Source of the DNA: Pelagibacteraceae bacterium AG-337-I02
GTDB taxonomy: Bacteria > Pseudomonadota > Alphaproteobacteria > HIMB59 > GCA-002718135
Assembly (NCBI GenBank): GCA_003282155.1
Contig: QBZY01000002.1
Coordinates: 62,001-126,000 of the forward strand
Direction: 5' to 3'
DNA: 64,000 nt
Made by a program: the position numbers and the translations under genes. Below, piece after piece: positions 8,458-16,909 of this stretch (the stretch's first letter is position 1; each line of letters opens with the position of its first letter). The notes beneath the pieces are model-generated. The model worked only from the letters and a program-made list of their open reading frames with translations. It made no database searches and was not told the origin of the DNA.

Positions 8458-9546
8458 ATGAATAATCCATCTCAAAGTTTCGTAAAATTTGAAAAGATTG
8501 ATAAAAGTTATGATGGAGAAGTACTGGTAGTAAAAAACTTAAACTTGGATATTGCTAAAGGTGAATTTGTAACAATGTTGGGTCCATCAGGATCAGGTAA
8601 AACAACAACTTTGATGATGTTAGCTGGATTTGAAACACCTACAAATGGTGAAATATTCTTAGATTCTAAACCAATAAGTAAAATACCTCCTTATGAAAGA
8701 GAAATTGGAATGGTATTTCAAAATTATGCTTTATTTCCTCACATGACAGTTGAAGAAAATTTATCCTTTCCTTTAGAAGTTAGAAAAATACCAAAACCTG
8801 AGACAAAAGAAAAAGTACAGAAGGCACTTGATATGGTTGAGCTTGGTAATTTTGGTACAAGATTTCCAGCACAATTATCCGGAGGTCAACAGCAAAGAGT
8901 TGCTTTAGCTAGAGCACTTGTCTTTGAACCACGTTTGGTATTAATGGATGAACCTCTAGGCGCCCTTGATAAAAATTTACGTGAACAAATGCAATATGAA
9001 ATAAAACATATCCATGACAGAATAGGAATTACAGTAGTATATGTTACACATGATCAAAGTGAAGCGCTAACAATGTCAAATAGAATAGCTGTTTTTAATG
9101 ATGGAGTTGTACAACAATTATCGACACCAGATATTTTATATGAAAAACCTGAAAACTCATTTGTTGCCAAATTTATTGGAGAAAATAATACTCTTAACGG
9201 AGTGGTAACAGATGTTAATGGAGAATCATGTACAGTTGAACTTGATAATGGTTTTGGAAAAGTAAAAGCATTAAAAATAAATGTAAATGAAAAAGGTGAC
9301 AAAACTCAACTTTCAATAAGACCAGAAAGAGTTACTATTGACAGTACAAATCCAGAATCAAATAATTTTGAAGGTAAGATTCAAGAATTAATATATTTAG
9401 GCGATCATATAAGAGCAAGATTAAACGTTTGTGGAAATGATGAATTTATTGTGAAAGTTCCAAACGAAGGAAGTTTTAGTCATAAAGAGGGAGACTTACT
9501 AAATTTAAGCTGGAATCCTGATGATGTTAGGGCTCTCGACATTTAG
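8458..9546 (+). CDS. Polyamine-type ABC transporter, ATP-binding protein (PotA-like)
   Basis: ATPase of a spermidine/putrescine-class importer, 362 residues, acting at the inner face of the cytoplasmic membrane. Walker A GPSGSGKT is at 42-49, followed by the Q-loop in VFQNYALFPHMT, signature LSGGQQQRV and Walker B LVLMDEPLGALD. A TOBE-type regulatory domain fills the C-terminal third. I start at ATG 8458, which gives MNNPSQSFVKFEKI, a normal PotA-like N-terminus. The longer TTG version begins within a likely promoter. It is the first gene of an ATPase, binding protein, permease, permease, oxidoreductase cluster. The substrate class (polyamine or similar amine) is inferred from family. Confidence 0.93.
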   Translation: MNNPSQSFVKFEKIDKSYDGEVLVVKNLNLDIAKGEFVTMLGPSGSGKTTTLMMLAGFETPTNGEIFLDSKPISKIPPYEREIGMVFQNYALFPHMTVEENLSFPLEVRKIPKPETKEKVQKALDMVELGNFGTRFPAQLSGGQQQRVALARALVFEPRLVLMDEPLGALDKNLREQMQYEIKHIHDRIGITVVYVTHDQSEALTMSNRIAVFNDGVVQQLSTPDILYEKPENSFVAKFIGENNTLNGVVTDVNGESCTVELDNGFGKVKALKINVNEKGDKTQLSIRPERVTIDSTNPESNNFEGKIQELIYLGDHIRARLNVCGNDEFIVKVPNEGSFSHKEGDLLNLSWNPDDVRALDI

Positions 9547-9675
9547 ATATAAAATATCCATAGATTTAGGCCTTTTTTTTTATTTTTAAGCCTTTTTTTT
9601 AATTTAGCTACATGTTATTACTTACCCATTACGGACATAATCTTAAGATTAATTAATAAAAATAGGAGGATATAT

Positions 9676-10779
9676 ATGTCTAAACTTACAAAAGCCTTCT
9701 TATTCGCATCTATTATTCTTGCGCCTTTTGCAGCTAATGCTGTAACAGTCGCTTCATGGGGTGGTGCTTATACAGAAAGTCAACAAAAAGCATATGCTGA
9801 TACGTATTCTGACCCAGGTTCAATCGTTTTTGAAAACTATAACGGTGGTTTGGGTGAAACAAGAGCGCAAGTTGAAAGTGGAAATGTAACTTGGGACCTA
9901 GTTGACGTATTACCAGCTGATGCCATTACTGGTTGTGATGAGGGATTATTTGAAGATATTTCAAGTGAAATCGCATCAATGGGTGTACCAGGACCTGACG
10001 GAGAATCAATTGCCGAAGATATGGAAGCTAATGGATTAAATTACCATTCTGGTTGGGACTGCTGTGTACCACAAATTTTTTGGACTTACGTAGTATTCTA
10101 TGACCCAGATGCTTTCCCAGGAGAAAAACCTGATAGTATGGCTGACTTCTTTGATGTGGAAAAATTTCCAGGTAAAAGAGGTATCCACACTTGGGCTGAT
10201 GGAATTATTCAGAAAGCTCTAGTTGCAGATGGAGTTGCTCCAAATGCAGTACCAACGGTTTTTGCAAATCAAACTGGTGCAATTGACAGAGCATTTGAAG
10301 TAATGGATAAAATTAAGGATCATGTAGTATTTTGGTCTGCAGGTTCACAACCACTTGAATTAGTAAAAAGTGGTGAAGTTATAATGTCTGTTGCTTATAA
10401 TGGTCGTGTTGGTGCAGCTAACCTTGCTGAAGGAGAAAACTTTGAATATATTTGGGAAGGACAAGTTCTAGACCAAGAATATTTATGTTTAACAACAGGT
10501 GCTCCTAATAGAGATGCTGCTCTTGATTTTATGATGCATGCATCAAGCCCTGCTTCACAAGCTGAGCAGGCAAAATATATTACTTACGGACCAATGAGAG
10601 CTTCTGGTATTCCTATCATTGAAGCGAATGAGCCTTGGGGTCCTGGAGGAGTAGATATTATGCCTCATATGCCTAACACTCCTGAGCGTTTAAAAGTTTC
10701 AATCGTAAATGACCCTGTATGGTGGTCAGATAATGGTGCAGAAATTAATGAACGTTACTCAGCGTGGATTGGTAACTAA
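9676..10779 (+). CDS. Polyamine-type ABC transporter, periplasmic binding protein (PotD-like)
   Basis: A 367-residue solute-binding protein. Residues 1-22 form a clear Sec signal peptide (MSKLTKAFLFASIILAPFAA then NA). The mature part opens with VTVASWGGAYTESQQKAY, typical of PotD/PotF-like proteins of the SBP_bac family. A strong AGGAGG lies 7 bases before ATG 9676, consistent with high expression. The 129-base gap from the ATPase gene holds runs of T after weak GGC/GCC pairing and no clear promoter. The gene is followed by a strong terminator-like hairpin before the permeases. Polyamine or a similar amine is the likely ligand. The ligand-binding residues were not checked. Confidence 0.92.
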   Translation: MSKLTKAFLFASIILAPFAANAVTVASWGGAYTESQQKAYADTYSDPGSIVFENYNGGLGETRAQVESGNVTWDLVDVLPADAITGCDEGLFEDISSEIASMGVPGPDGESIAEDMEANGLNYHSGWDCCVPQIFWTYVVFYDPDAFPGEKPDSMADFFDVEKFPGKRGIHTWADGIIQKALVADGVAPNAVPTVFANQTGAIDRAFEVMDKIKDHVVFWSAGSQPLELVKSGEVIMSVAYNGRVGAANLAEGENFEYIWEGQVLDQEYLCLTTGAPNRDAALDFMMHASSPASQAEQAKYITYGPMRASGIPIIEANEPWGPGGVDIMPHMPNTPERLKVSIVNDPVWWSDNGAEINERYSAWIGN

Positions 10780-10811
10780 GGTTGATAATTTAAACTTACT
10801 AATTTAATATG

Positions 10812-10840
10812 AAGGCGAGATTAATCTCGCCTTTTTTTTT
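10812..10840 (+). terminator. Intra-operon terminator/attenuator after the binding-protein gene
   Basis: A perfect 9-bp stem AAGGCGAGA (10812-10820) with TCTCGCCTT (10825-10833) and loop TTAA runs straight into T's up to 10841, a textbook intrinsic terminator. The permease Shine-Dalgarno begins one base after the T-run, so only read-through transcripts carry the permeases. This should raise binding protein over membrane subunits. Confidence 0.9.
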
Positions 10841-10841
10841 T

Positions 10842-10854
10842 GGAGGATTTTATT
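10842..10854 (+). promoter_or_regulatory. Shine-Dalgarno plus probable ATT initiation codon
   Basis: GGAGG at 10842-10846 is followed after 5 bases by ATT (10852-10854). No ATG or GTG in frame lies nearby. Initiation at ATT gives M-STAELLTTDGIPLKQS, a normal N-terminus for this permease family. The only other in-frame candidate close by, TTG 10840, lies in the terminator T-run and has no Shine-Dalgarno. Confidence 0.65.
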
Positions 10855-12117
10855 TCTACTGCAGAATTACTTACAACGGATGGAATTCCATTAAAGCAAA
10901 GTTTAAAAAAGGCTGAGCGAAAAAATAAAATAAGAGCTTTTTTATTAGTCTTTCCTCTATTACTTTTTATAATCGTTACATTTGTTATGCCAATTGGTGA
11001 CATGCTTTTTAGAAGTGTTGATGATAGTCAAATCAATACTGTATTTCCAAATACATTCAGCGAATACAAAAAATGGGACAGAGATAAAGACGAACTACCA
11101 CCAGAAGAAGTTTACAAGTCTCTTTTTGAAGAACTTGCATACGGGGAAAAAATCCAAATTGGAAGAGCTCTAACGCGAATGAACTACTCAAAGTCAGGTT
11201 GGAAAAGTTTAATTAAAAAAACATCTAGACAAATCAAAAAAGCTGTAAAAAAAGATGAACTTCCAGATAATTATAAAGAATTTTTGATTACTACTAATGA
11301 AAGATGGGCTGACCCAACTTTTTGGTATGCTATGGGTCAAATGTTAGACACTACCACACCAATTTATTATTGGAATGCTCTTGATAGGACTTATGATCAA
11401 GATCGAAATGTAGTGATGCAAGATGAAAATAGACGAATTTATATAAAAACTTGGATTAAGACTTTAAAAATAAGTGTTTATGTTACAATTTTTTGTTTAA
11501 TCCTTGGTTTCCCTGTAGCCCATCTCCTCGCAAATTTACCTTTAAGATATAGCAATCTTTTAATGATTTTTGTTTTACTTCCATTTTGGACTTCACTTTT
11601 AGTAAGAACTACAGCGTGGATTGTTATGCTTCAACAAAATGGTGTAATAAATGGAATTTTGGTATGGTTAGGTATTTTGAGTGACGATGGTCGATTACAG
11701 TTGGTTTATAATGAAACAGGAACTTTAATTGCTATGACCCAAATATTATTACCATTTATGATACTTCCTTTGTACAGTGTAATGAGAGTAATTCCTAAAA
11801 GTCATATGAGAGCAGCGCAAAATTTAGGTGCTAAGCCTGCCACTGCTTTTTGGAGAGTATATCTACCGCAAACTATTCCTGGAATTAGTGCGGGTGGATT
11901 ATTAGTTTTCGTTTTAGCAATTGGATATTTTATTACCCCTGAATTGGTAGGAGGTAAAGATGGAAAATTAATTGGTCACTGGATTGCTTATCATCTTAAA
12001 ACAACATTGAACTGGGGTTTATGCGCGGCCTTAGGTGCAATACTTCTTGGTGTAATGTTAGTATTTTATTGGCTTTATAATAAGATTGTAGGCATAGATA
12101 ATATTAAGTTAGGATAA
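10852..12117 (+). CDS. Polyamine-type ABC transporter permease 1 (PotB-like)
   Basis: Inner-membrane permease of 421 residues if translation starts at ATT 10852. TM1 (about 28-50) is followed by a long periplasmic segment of about 150 residues, then five more helices from about residue 200. The cytoplasmic EAA-type loop, where the ATPase docks, is the RAAQNLGAKPATAFWRVYLPQ stretch. The enlarged first loop is common in alphaproteobacterial PotB-like proteins. A TTG at 10840 would add MEDF but lies in the terminator T-run. It is 3 bases upstream of the second permease. A sequencing error in the start codon cannot be excluded. Confidence 0.9.
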   Translation: MSTAELLTTDGIPLKQSLKKAERKNKIRAFLLVFPLLLFIIVTFVMPIGDMLFRSVDDSQINTVFPNTFSEYKKWDRDKDELPPEEVYKSLFEELAYGEKIQIGRALTRMNYSKSGWKSLIKKTSRQIKKAVKKDELPDNYKEFLITTNERWADPTFWYAMGQMLDTTTPIYYWNALDRTYDQDRNVVMQDENRRIYIKTWIKTLKISVYVTIFCLILGFPVAHLLANLPLRYSNLLMIFVLLPFWTSLLVRTTAWIVMLQQNGVINGILVWLGILSDDGRLQLVYNETGTLIAMTQILLPFMILPLYSVMRVIPKSHMRAAQNLGAKPATAFWRVYLPQTIPGISAGGLLVFVLAIGYFITPELVGGKDGKLIGHWIAYHLKTTLNWGLCAALGAILLGVMLVFYWLYNKIVGIDNIKLG

Positions 12118-12120
12118 ATT

Positions 12121-13017
12121 ATGGCTCTCCCTAGTTATGCAACTCCAGTACAAAGAACTTATTATTACACCTATTTATTTTTTTGTGCAGTAGTCTTCTT
12201 TTTTTTAATTGCCCCTTTATTTGCTATTATTCCAATATCTTTCAGTGTTTCACCCTTTATGGTTTTTACTGAAGGAATGCTTGCATGGCCTCCTGATCCA
12301 GAAGCGTGGTCTTTAAGATGGTACAAAAACATGATTGGAGATTGCAGTGCAGATGTTGTTTCTTCTACTGTTCCTTGTTCAACAAAATGGATGAAAGGTA
12401 CAGTAAATAGTTTTTACATTGGTATCATAGCAACTGTTATTGCTACAGCGTTAGGTACATTAGCTGCTTTAGGTTTGAGTAGACCTCATATGCCATACAA
12501 AGGATTAATAATGGCAATCTTAATTTCACCAATGATAGTTCCATTAATTATTACAGCTGCAGGAATGTTTTTCTTTTATGCTAGAATAAACCTAGTTTAT
12601 ACATTTACAGGAGTAATATTGGCTCATGTAGCACTTGCAACACCTTTTGTTGTAATAACTGTAACTGCTACATTAGTTGGTTTTGATATGAACATGGTAA
12701 AAGCAGCACAAAGTCTTGGTGCAAAACCAATTAGAACATTTTTCAAAGTTATAATGCCATTAATTTTACCAGGTATTATATCTGGAGCTTTGTTTGCTTT
12801 TATAACTTCTTTTGATGAAGTAGTTATAGTTATGTTTATGGCAAGTATTGATCAATTAACAATTCCTAAACAAATGTGGGCTGGAATACGTCAAGAAATA
12901 AGTCCCGTTATATTATGCATGGCAACATGCTTAGTTTTACTCTCAATCTTTTTATTAACTACAGTTGAGCTACTTAGAAGAAGGTCTGAAAAACTCAGAG
13001 GTATTAAAGCTCGATAG
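12121..13017 (+). CDS. Polyamine-type ABC transporter permease 2 (PotC-like)
   Basis: Second permease, 298 residues with six predicted helices. A periplasmic insertion after TM1 contains two cysteines (CSAD, CSTKW) that could form a disulfide. The EAA loop is KAAQSLGAKPIRTFFKVIMP, and FDEVVIVMF near the C-terminus is typical of PotC. It pairs with the upstream permease to form the membrane channel. It starts 3 bases after that gene and ends 4 bases before the FAD oxidoreductase, so all are one transcript. Confidence 0.93.
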   Translation: MALPSYATPVQRTYYYTYLFFCAVVFFFLIAPLFAIIPISFSVSPFMVFTEGMLAWPPDPEAWSLRWYKNMIGDCSADVVSSTVPCSTKWMKGTVNSFYIGIIATVIATALGTLAALGLSRPHMPYKGLIMAILISPMIVPLIITAAGMFFFYARINLVYTFTGVILAHVALATPFVVITVTATLVGFDMNMVKAAQSLGAKPIRTFFKVIMPLILPGIISGALFAFITSFDEVVIVMFMASIDQLTIPKQMWAGIRQEISPVILCMATCLVLLSIFLLTTVELLRRRSEKLRGIKAR

Positions 13018-13021
13018 AATA

Positions 13022-14251
13022 GTGAAGAATATTGCTGTTATTGGTGCTGGAATAGTAGGTATCTGTAGTGCTTATTTTCTAAAAAAATCTGGTTTTAATG
13101 TAACTCTTATAGATAGAGAAGATCCCGGTACAATGACCAGTTTTGGTCATGCATGTAGTTTTGCCGACTATGCAAATGTTCCTGTAAATTACCCTGGATT
13201 AATATGGGACATACCTAAAATGCTATTGAGAAAAGATGGTCCTTTAGCTGTTGATTTTTTTTATATTCTTAAAAATTTACCTTGGGCTTTAAGTTTTCTA
13301 AAAAATTGCAAAAAAGAAAAAGTTGATGAGATTGCTAGTTCACTTACAAATCTATTAAAGCATTCACAGCTATCTTATGATGAAATTTTCAAAGATATAG
13401 ATGTGCAAGAGTATATAAGTAATGAAGAAAATTTATATTTATTTGACACTAAAAAATCTTTTGAAGATTATGAATACGCAAATGTAATTAGAAAAAACAA
13501 TAGGGTTAAAGTTAGAAATTTAACTAAAAATGAGGTTAAAGAATTAGAACCAAACATTGCTGATGTTTATTATGCGGGTCAAGTTTTTACTGGTTCCAGA
13601 CACACAACAAATCCTTTAGCTATTAGCACAAAAATTTTTGAAAAATTTTTAGAAATAGGTGGAATTTATATAAAGCAAAATGTTAAAAATATATTTCACA
13701 ATGAAAACAGCATAGAGTTATTTTTAGAAGATAAAAAAATAAACTTTGATAAAGTAATTATAAGTGCTGGTGCTTGGTCGAATCAAATTGCAAATATGCT
13801 TGGTGACAAATTTCCACTCGATACCGAAAGAGGATATCATATTTTATTTGAAACAAATAAAAAATTGATTAATCGACCAGTTGCTTGGTCTGAATCTGGA
13901 TTTTATTTAATACAAATTCATAATGGTATCAGAGCCGCAGGAACTGTTGAAATTGCAGGATTAAATAAATCTCCTAATAAGAAACGTCTTAAAATGATAG
14001 AAAGACAATCAAGAAAAGTTTTACCTCAACTAGGAGATATTAAATCAACATGGATGGGTAGAAGACCAACTTTACCTGACTCACTTCCAATTATTGGAAA
14101 ATCTAAACAGAATAATAATCTTATTTATGCCTTTGGACATCAACATGTTGGCTGGACGTTAGGAGCTGTGACAGGAAAAATTATTGATAGTTTATCAAAG
14201 GATCAAGTGCCAAATATTGATATTACTGCTTATTCTCCATCAAGATTTTAG
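13022..14251 (+). CDS. DAO-family FAD oxidoreductase (D-amino acid dehydrogenase-like)
   Basis: Flavoenzyme of 409 residues in the DAO (PF01266) fold. The N-terminal FAD motif is GAGIVG within IAVIGAGIVGICSAYF, and the C-terminal MGRRPTLPDSLPIIG plus GHQHVGWTLGAVTG is the DadA-type signature. Likely activity is oxidative deamination of a D-amino acid or a secondary amine. PuuB, the gamma-glutamylputrescine oxidase, is of the same superfamily, so with this transporter it could oxidise a polyamine derivative. I use GTG 13022, 4 bases after the permease stop, which puts the Rossmann strand at residue 2. A longer TTG version would overlap the permease by 53 bases. Confidence 0.85.
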   Translation: MKNIAVIGAGIVGICSAYFLKKSGFNVTLIDREDPGTMTSFGHACSFADYANVPVNYPGLIWDIPKMLLRKDGPLAVDFFYILKNLPWALSFLKNCKKEKVDEIASSLTNLLKHSQLSYDEIFKDIDVQEYISNEENLYLFDTKKSFEDYEYANVIRKNNRVKVRNLTKNEVKELEPNIADVYYAGQVFTGSRHTTNPLAISTKIFEKFLEIGGIYIKQNVKNIFHNENSIELFLEDKKINFDKVIISAGAWSNQIANMLGDKFPLDTERGYHILFETNKKLINRPVAWSESGFYLIQIHNGIRAAGTVEIAGLNKSPNKKRLKMIERQSRKVLPQLGDIKSTWMGRRPTLPDSLPIIGKSKQNNNLIYAFGHQHVGWTLGAVTGKIIDSLSKDQVPNIDITAYSPSRF

Positions 14252-14315
14252 TTTATTCTATTGCAACCATTGTAGTAATAGTGATATTATATCAATAACG
14301 ATACATAACTCAGCG

Positions 14316-14347
14316 TATAATCATTACGAAAGTGGGATCGGTCGTAA
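14316..14347 (+). promoter_or_regulatory. Possible -10 box and operator upstream of the monooxygenase module
   Basis: A perfect TATAAT (14316-14321) has no good -35 partner. Just downstream is an inverted repeat TTACGA (14324-14329), 12 bases, TCGTAA (14342-14347), ending 21 bases before the ATG at 14369. An operator overlapping the transcription start would fit. Short arms in AT-rich DNA make this tentative. Confidence 0.35.
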
Positions 14348-14368
14348 CTTAATATAAATTTTATTAAA

Positions 14369-15535
14369 ATGAAATTTGGATATTTTTGTAATACGACTAA
14401 TTGGAAACACAAACCATTTAATCAATTATTAGAAGAAGCAAGAGAAATATCAGTTTTTTGTGATGAAAATAATTGGGATTCAATTTGGTTTACAGAGCAT
14501 CATTTCAATCATGAAGGCATGGAGTCTTGTACTAATCCTCTGATGATGGGAACAGATGTTGCCGCAAGAACAAAAAAAATAAAAATTGGACAAGCATGTA
14601 ATGTAATAACTTTTCATAATCCTATCCGTTTAGCTGAAGATATAGCTTTTTTAGATCAATTATCTGAAGGCAGAGTAGAGATTGGAATTGGAAGAGGTGT
14701 ATACGGAAGAGAAGCAATAAATATGAATAAAGAGGCTGATCTCAAAGATCAATCAAAAAACTTTAGACTATTTGAAGAGACATTAAGCATAATGAAAAAA
14801 GCTTGGACAGAAAAATTCTTTAATCACAAAGGAGAGTTTTACACTTATCCTGCACCAAACTTTAAATGGCAACATGATATGAGTCCACCAAGTGAAGAGT
14901 TCTTGGACATAGATACTAATGAAGTAAAAAAAATTAGCATTGTCCCAAAACCATTTCAAAAACCTCATCCAGCAATCTGGCAAGTTGTTGATAGCCCCTC
15001 ATCAATAGAGTGGGCAGCCGCAAATGGAATAAATACTATAATGTGGATACCTACTGTTAAAGCACTCAAGAAAAGATTTCTACTCTACAAGGAAGCAAAA
15101 TCAAAAGCTGAAAACCGAGAAGTTCCTCTTGGAGAAGGCATCTGTCTTGTTAGAGATATGTTTATAGCTGATACAATGGAGGAAGCTGAAAAACTTGCTG
15201 GAGAACATATAGTAAATTATATGCGTTGGGTTTGTCACTGGAGGGGTTTAGGTAATCATATGGACCCAGGTGAGATACTTCCAGAAACTGATCATAAATT
15301 AGATTTATTAAATTATGATTTTTTACATAAAAGAAATTTACTTTTTGGAACACCGGAATACGTGGTTAATAAAATTAATGAATTAAAATCAGAATTAAAT
15401 CTACAAAATTTACAAGTTTGGTCAAACTTTCCAGGAATTGATCATGAAGCATGTATGAGAAGTATAAGATTATTTACAAATGAAGTAATGCCGAAAATAA
15501 AACTTGATGAATCAAATATTCAAATTGCCAGTTAA
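14369..15535 (+). CDS. LLM-class flavin-dependent monooxygenase
   Basis: Luciferase-like (PF00296) monooxygenase of 388 residues, a TIM barrel using reduced FMN. Visible signatures are WFTEHHFNHEG, the KIKIGQACNVITFHNPIRLAEDIAFLDQLSEGRVEIGIGRG block and a C-terminal GTPEYVV segment. Such enzymes hydroxylate or cleave organic substrates, including sulfonates, long chains, ketones and cyclic compounds. The substrate cannot be set from sequence, and no partner flavin reductase is adjacent. It leads a tight four-gene operon whose next gene starts 2 bases after its stop. The chain ends in an aldehyde dehydrogenase, suggesting a degradative route of oxygenation, hydrolysis and aldehyde oxidation. 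Confidence 0.9.
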   Translation: MKFGYFCNTTNWKHKPFNQLLEEAREISVFCDENNWDSIWFTEHHFNHEGMESCTNPLMMGTDVAARTKKIKIGQACNVITFHNPIRLAEDIAFLDQLSEGRVEIGIGRGVYGREAINMNKEADLKDQSKNFRLFEETLSIMKKAWTEKFFNHKGEFYTYPAPNFKWQHDMSPPSEEFLDIDTNEVKKISIVPKPFQKPHPAIWQVVDSPSSIEWAAANGINTIMWIPTVKALKKRFLLYKEAKSKAENREVPLGEGICLVRDMFIADTMEEAEKLAGEHIVNYMRWVCHWRGLGNHMDPGEILPETDHKLDLLNYDFLHKRNLLFGTPEYVVNKINELKSELNLQNLQVWSNFPGIDHEACMRSIRLFTNEVMPKIKLDESNIQIAS

Positions 15536-15537
15536 TA

Positions 15538-16125
15538 ATGGAATTGAAGTTACGTAAATTTAATAAATTTGTAGATAAAACTTTCATCGAAGGAGGAAAA
15601 GAGGCTAAGGATCCAGTGCTACTAGTTTCTGTAGCAGCAGTTTTTGAAAATCCATGGAAAGATAAGGAATTTGTTGAAGATTTAAAACCTATAATTTTAG
15701 ATCTTGCACCAAAATTAGGCTCTATTCTTGTCCCTGAACTTGTAAAAGAAATAGGTTCACCAGAAAAAATTTTAGCTTATGGGAAAGCAGGCATAGTAGG
15801 TTTAAAAGGCGAAATTGAGCATGCTTCAGCTTTTATACACACTCTACGGTTTGGTAACATTTTTAGAGATGCCGTAGGTGGAACTTCTTATTTAAGTTTT
15901 ACTAATACTAGAGGTCCTGCTGGATCAAAAATTTCAATTCCTATGATGCACAAAACAGATGCTGGTCTAAGACCTTATTATTTAACACATGAATTTACAA
16001 TTCACGATGCTCCATTTGATAATGAAATTGTAATCACTATTGGAGGAGCAACAACAGGTAGGGCTCATGCTAGGACTGGTGATAGATATCAAGATATGAA
16101 AGAAATGGGTATAGAGCCAAAATAA
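15538..16125 (+). CDS. PF06684-type 'amino acid synthesis' family protein
   Basis: A 195-residue cytoplasmic protein I recognise as the PF06684 (DUF1185) family. The domain name comes from an old annotation and its biochemical role is unknown. Conserved segments are AAVFENPW, a YGKAGIVGLKGEIEHASA stretch, the KISIPMMHKTDA block and a C-terminal ITIGGATTGRAHARTGDRY. The family often sits beside LLM monooxygenases, as here, and may act on the same substrate. It starts 2 bases after the monooxygenase gene and abuts the hydrolase gene. Confidence 0.85.
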   Translation: MELKLRKFNKFVDKTFIEGGKEAKDPVLLVSVAAVFENPWKDKEFVEDLKPIILDLAPKLGSILVPELVKEIGSPEKILAYGKAGIVGLKGEIEHASAFIHTLRFGNIFRDAVGGTSYLSFTNTRGPAGSKISIPMMHKTDAGLRPYYLTHEFTIHDAPFDNEIVITIGGATTGRAHARTGDRYQDMKEMGIEPK

Positions 16126-16908
16126 ATGTTAATGAATTTTGATAAAAATCAAAATTATTATAAATTTTATAAAAGAAAAAATATTCCTATTGTTTTTATT
16201 CATGGTGTTGGTCTTGATCATGAAATGTGGTTTCCTCAAATTAGATCTTTTAAAAATAATTCAATTTTAGTCTACGATCTATTAGGCCATGGAAAAACAC
16301 CACTACATAAAAAAAGTGTCAATTTTGATGATTTTTCAAAACAATTAAATAATTTACTAAACAATTTAAATATAAAAAAAATAAATCTTGTAGGTTTTTC
16401 ATTTGGTTCTTTAGTTGCTCTAAATTTTGCTAAAAAATATCAAAAAAAAGTTAATAAATTAATTTTAATATCTACTGTTTTTAAAAGAGATAATTTAGAA
16501 AAATATAACGTTAGAGAAAGATATAAAAAAGCAAAGAAAAAAATACCAATATCTAATTTGGCACTAAAAAGATGGTTAAGTCGTAAATTTATTAATAATA
16601 ATCCAAAGATAAAAAAATATATTTTGACTACTCTTAATAAAAAAAATAAAGATTACTTAAATTTTTTAAAATCATACAAACTATTTTCTTATTTCAAAGA
16701 TAACACAAAAGAAATCAAAAAAATAAAAATACCTTCTCTTGTTATAACTGGTACAAAAGACCAAGGTTCCACCATAAAAATGTCACAAAACTTATCAAAG
16801 GAACTTATTAACTCACAATTTTTTAAAATTACCAATGCTAAGCACTTATGCAGTATTGAGTATTCCTCAAATGTAAATATGATAATAAAAAAATTTCTAA
16901 ATACTTGA
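16126..16908 (+). CDS. Alpha/beta-fold hydrolase
   Basis: A 260-residue alpha/beta hydrolase. The oxyanion segment is IVFIHGVGLDHEMW near residue 23, the nucleophile elbow GFSFGS has Ser92, an acidic residue follows in GTKDQGS and the catalytic His is in NAKHLCSIE. It is unusually lysine- and asparagine-rich through the cap region, consistent with A-rich drift. ATG 16126 follows the preceding stop directly, and a second ATG two codons later is equally possible. In this operon it probably hydrolyses an ester, lactone or diketone made by the monooxygenase. The substrate is unknown. Confidence 0.85.
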   Translation: MLMNFDKNQNYYKFYKRKNIPIVFIHGVGLDHEMWFPQIRSFKNNSILVYDLLGHGKTPLHKKSVNFDDFSKQLNNLLNNLNIKKINLVGFSFGSLVALNFAKKYQKKVNKLILISTVFKRDNLEKYNVRERYKKAKKKIPISNLALKRWLSRKFINNNPKIKKYILTTLNKKNKDYLNFLKSYKLFSYFKDNTKEIKKIKIPSLVITGTKDQGSTIKMSQNLSKELINSQFFKITNAKHLCSIEYSSNVNMIIKKFLNT

Positions 16909-16909
16909 T

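Noticed and set aside
9547-9675. T-rich runs after the polyamine-type ATPase gene as an intrinsic terminator
   Set aside because: Only about 4 bp of GGC/GCC pairing can form before the T's, too weak for a confident terminator call. A CATAAT at 9636-9641 also lacks a good -35.
12965-13021. TTG 12965 as start of the DAO-family oxidoreductase
   Set aside because: It would overlap the permease gene by 53 bases and put 19 unrelated residues before the FAD motif. GTG 13022 follows the permease stop directly.
14252-14368. tRNA or other small RNA gene in the spacer before the monooxygenase operon
   Set aside because: No T-psi-C-like segment or acceptor stem can be drawn. The spacer is better explained by promoter and operator elements.
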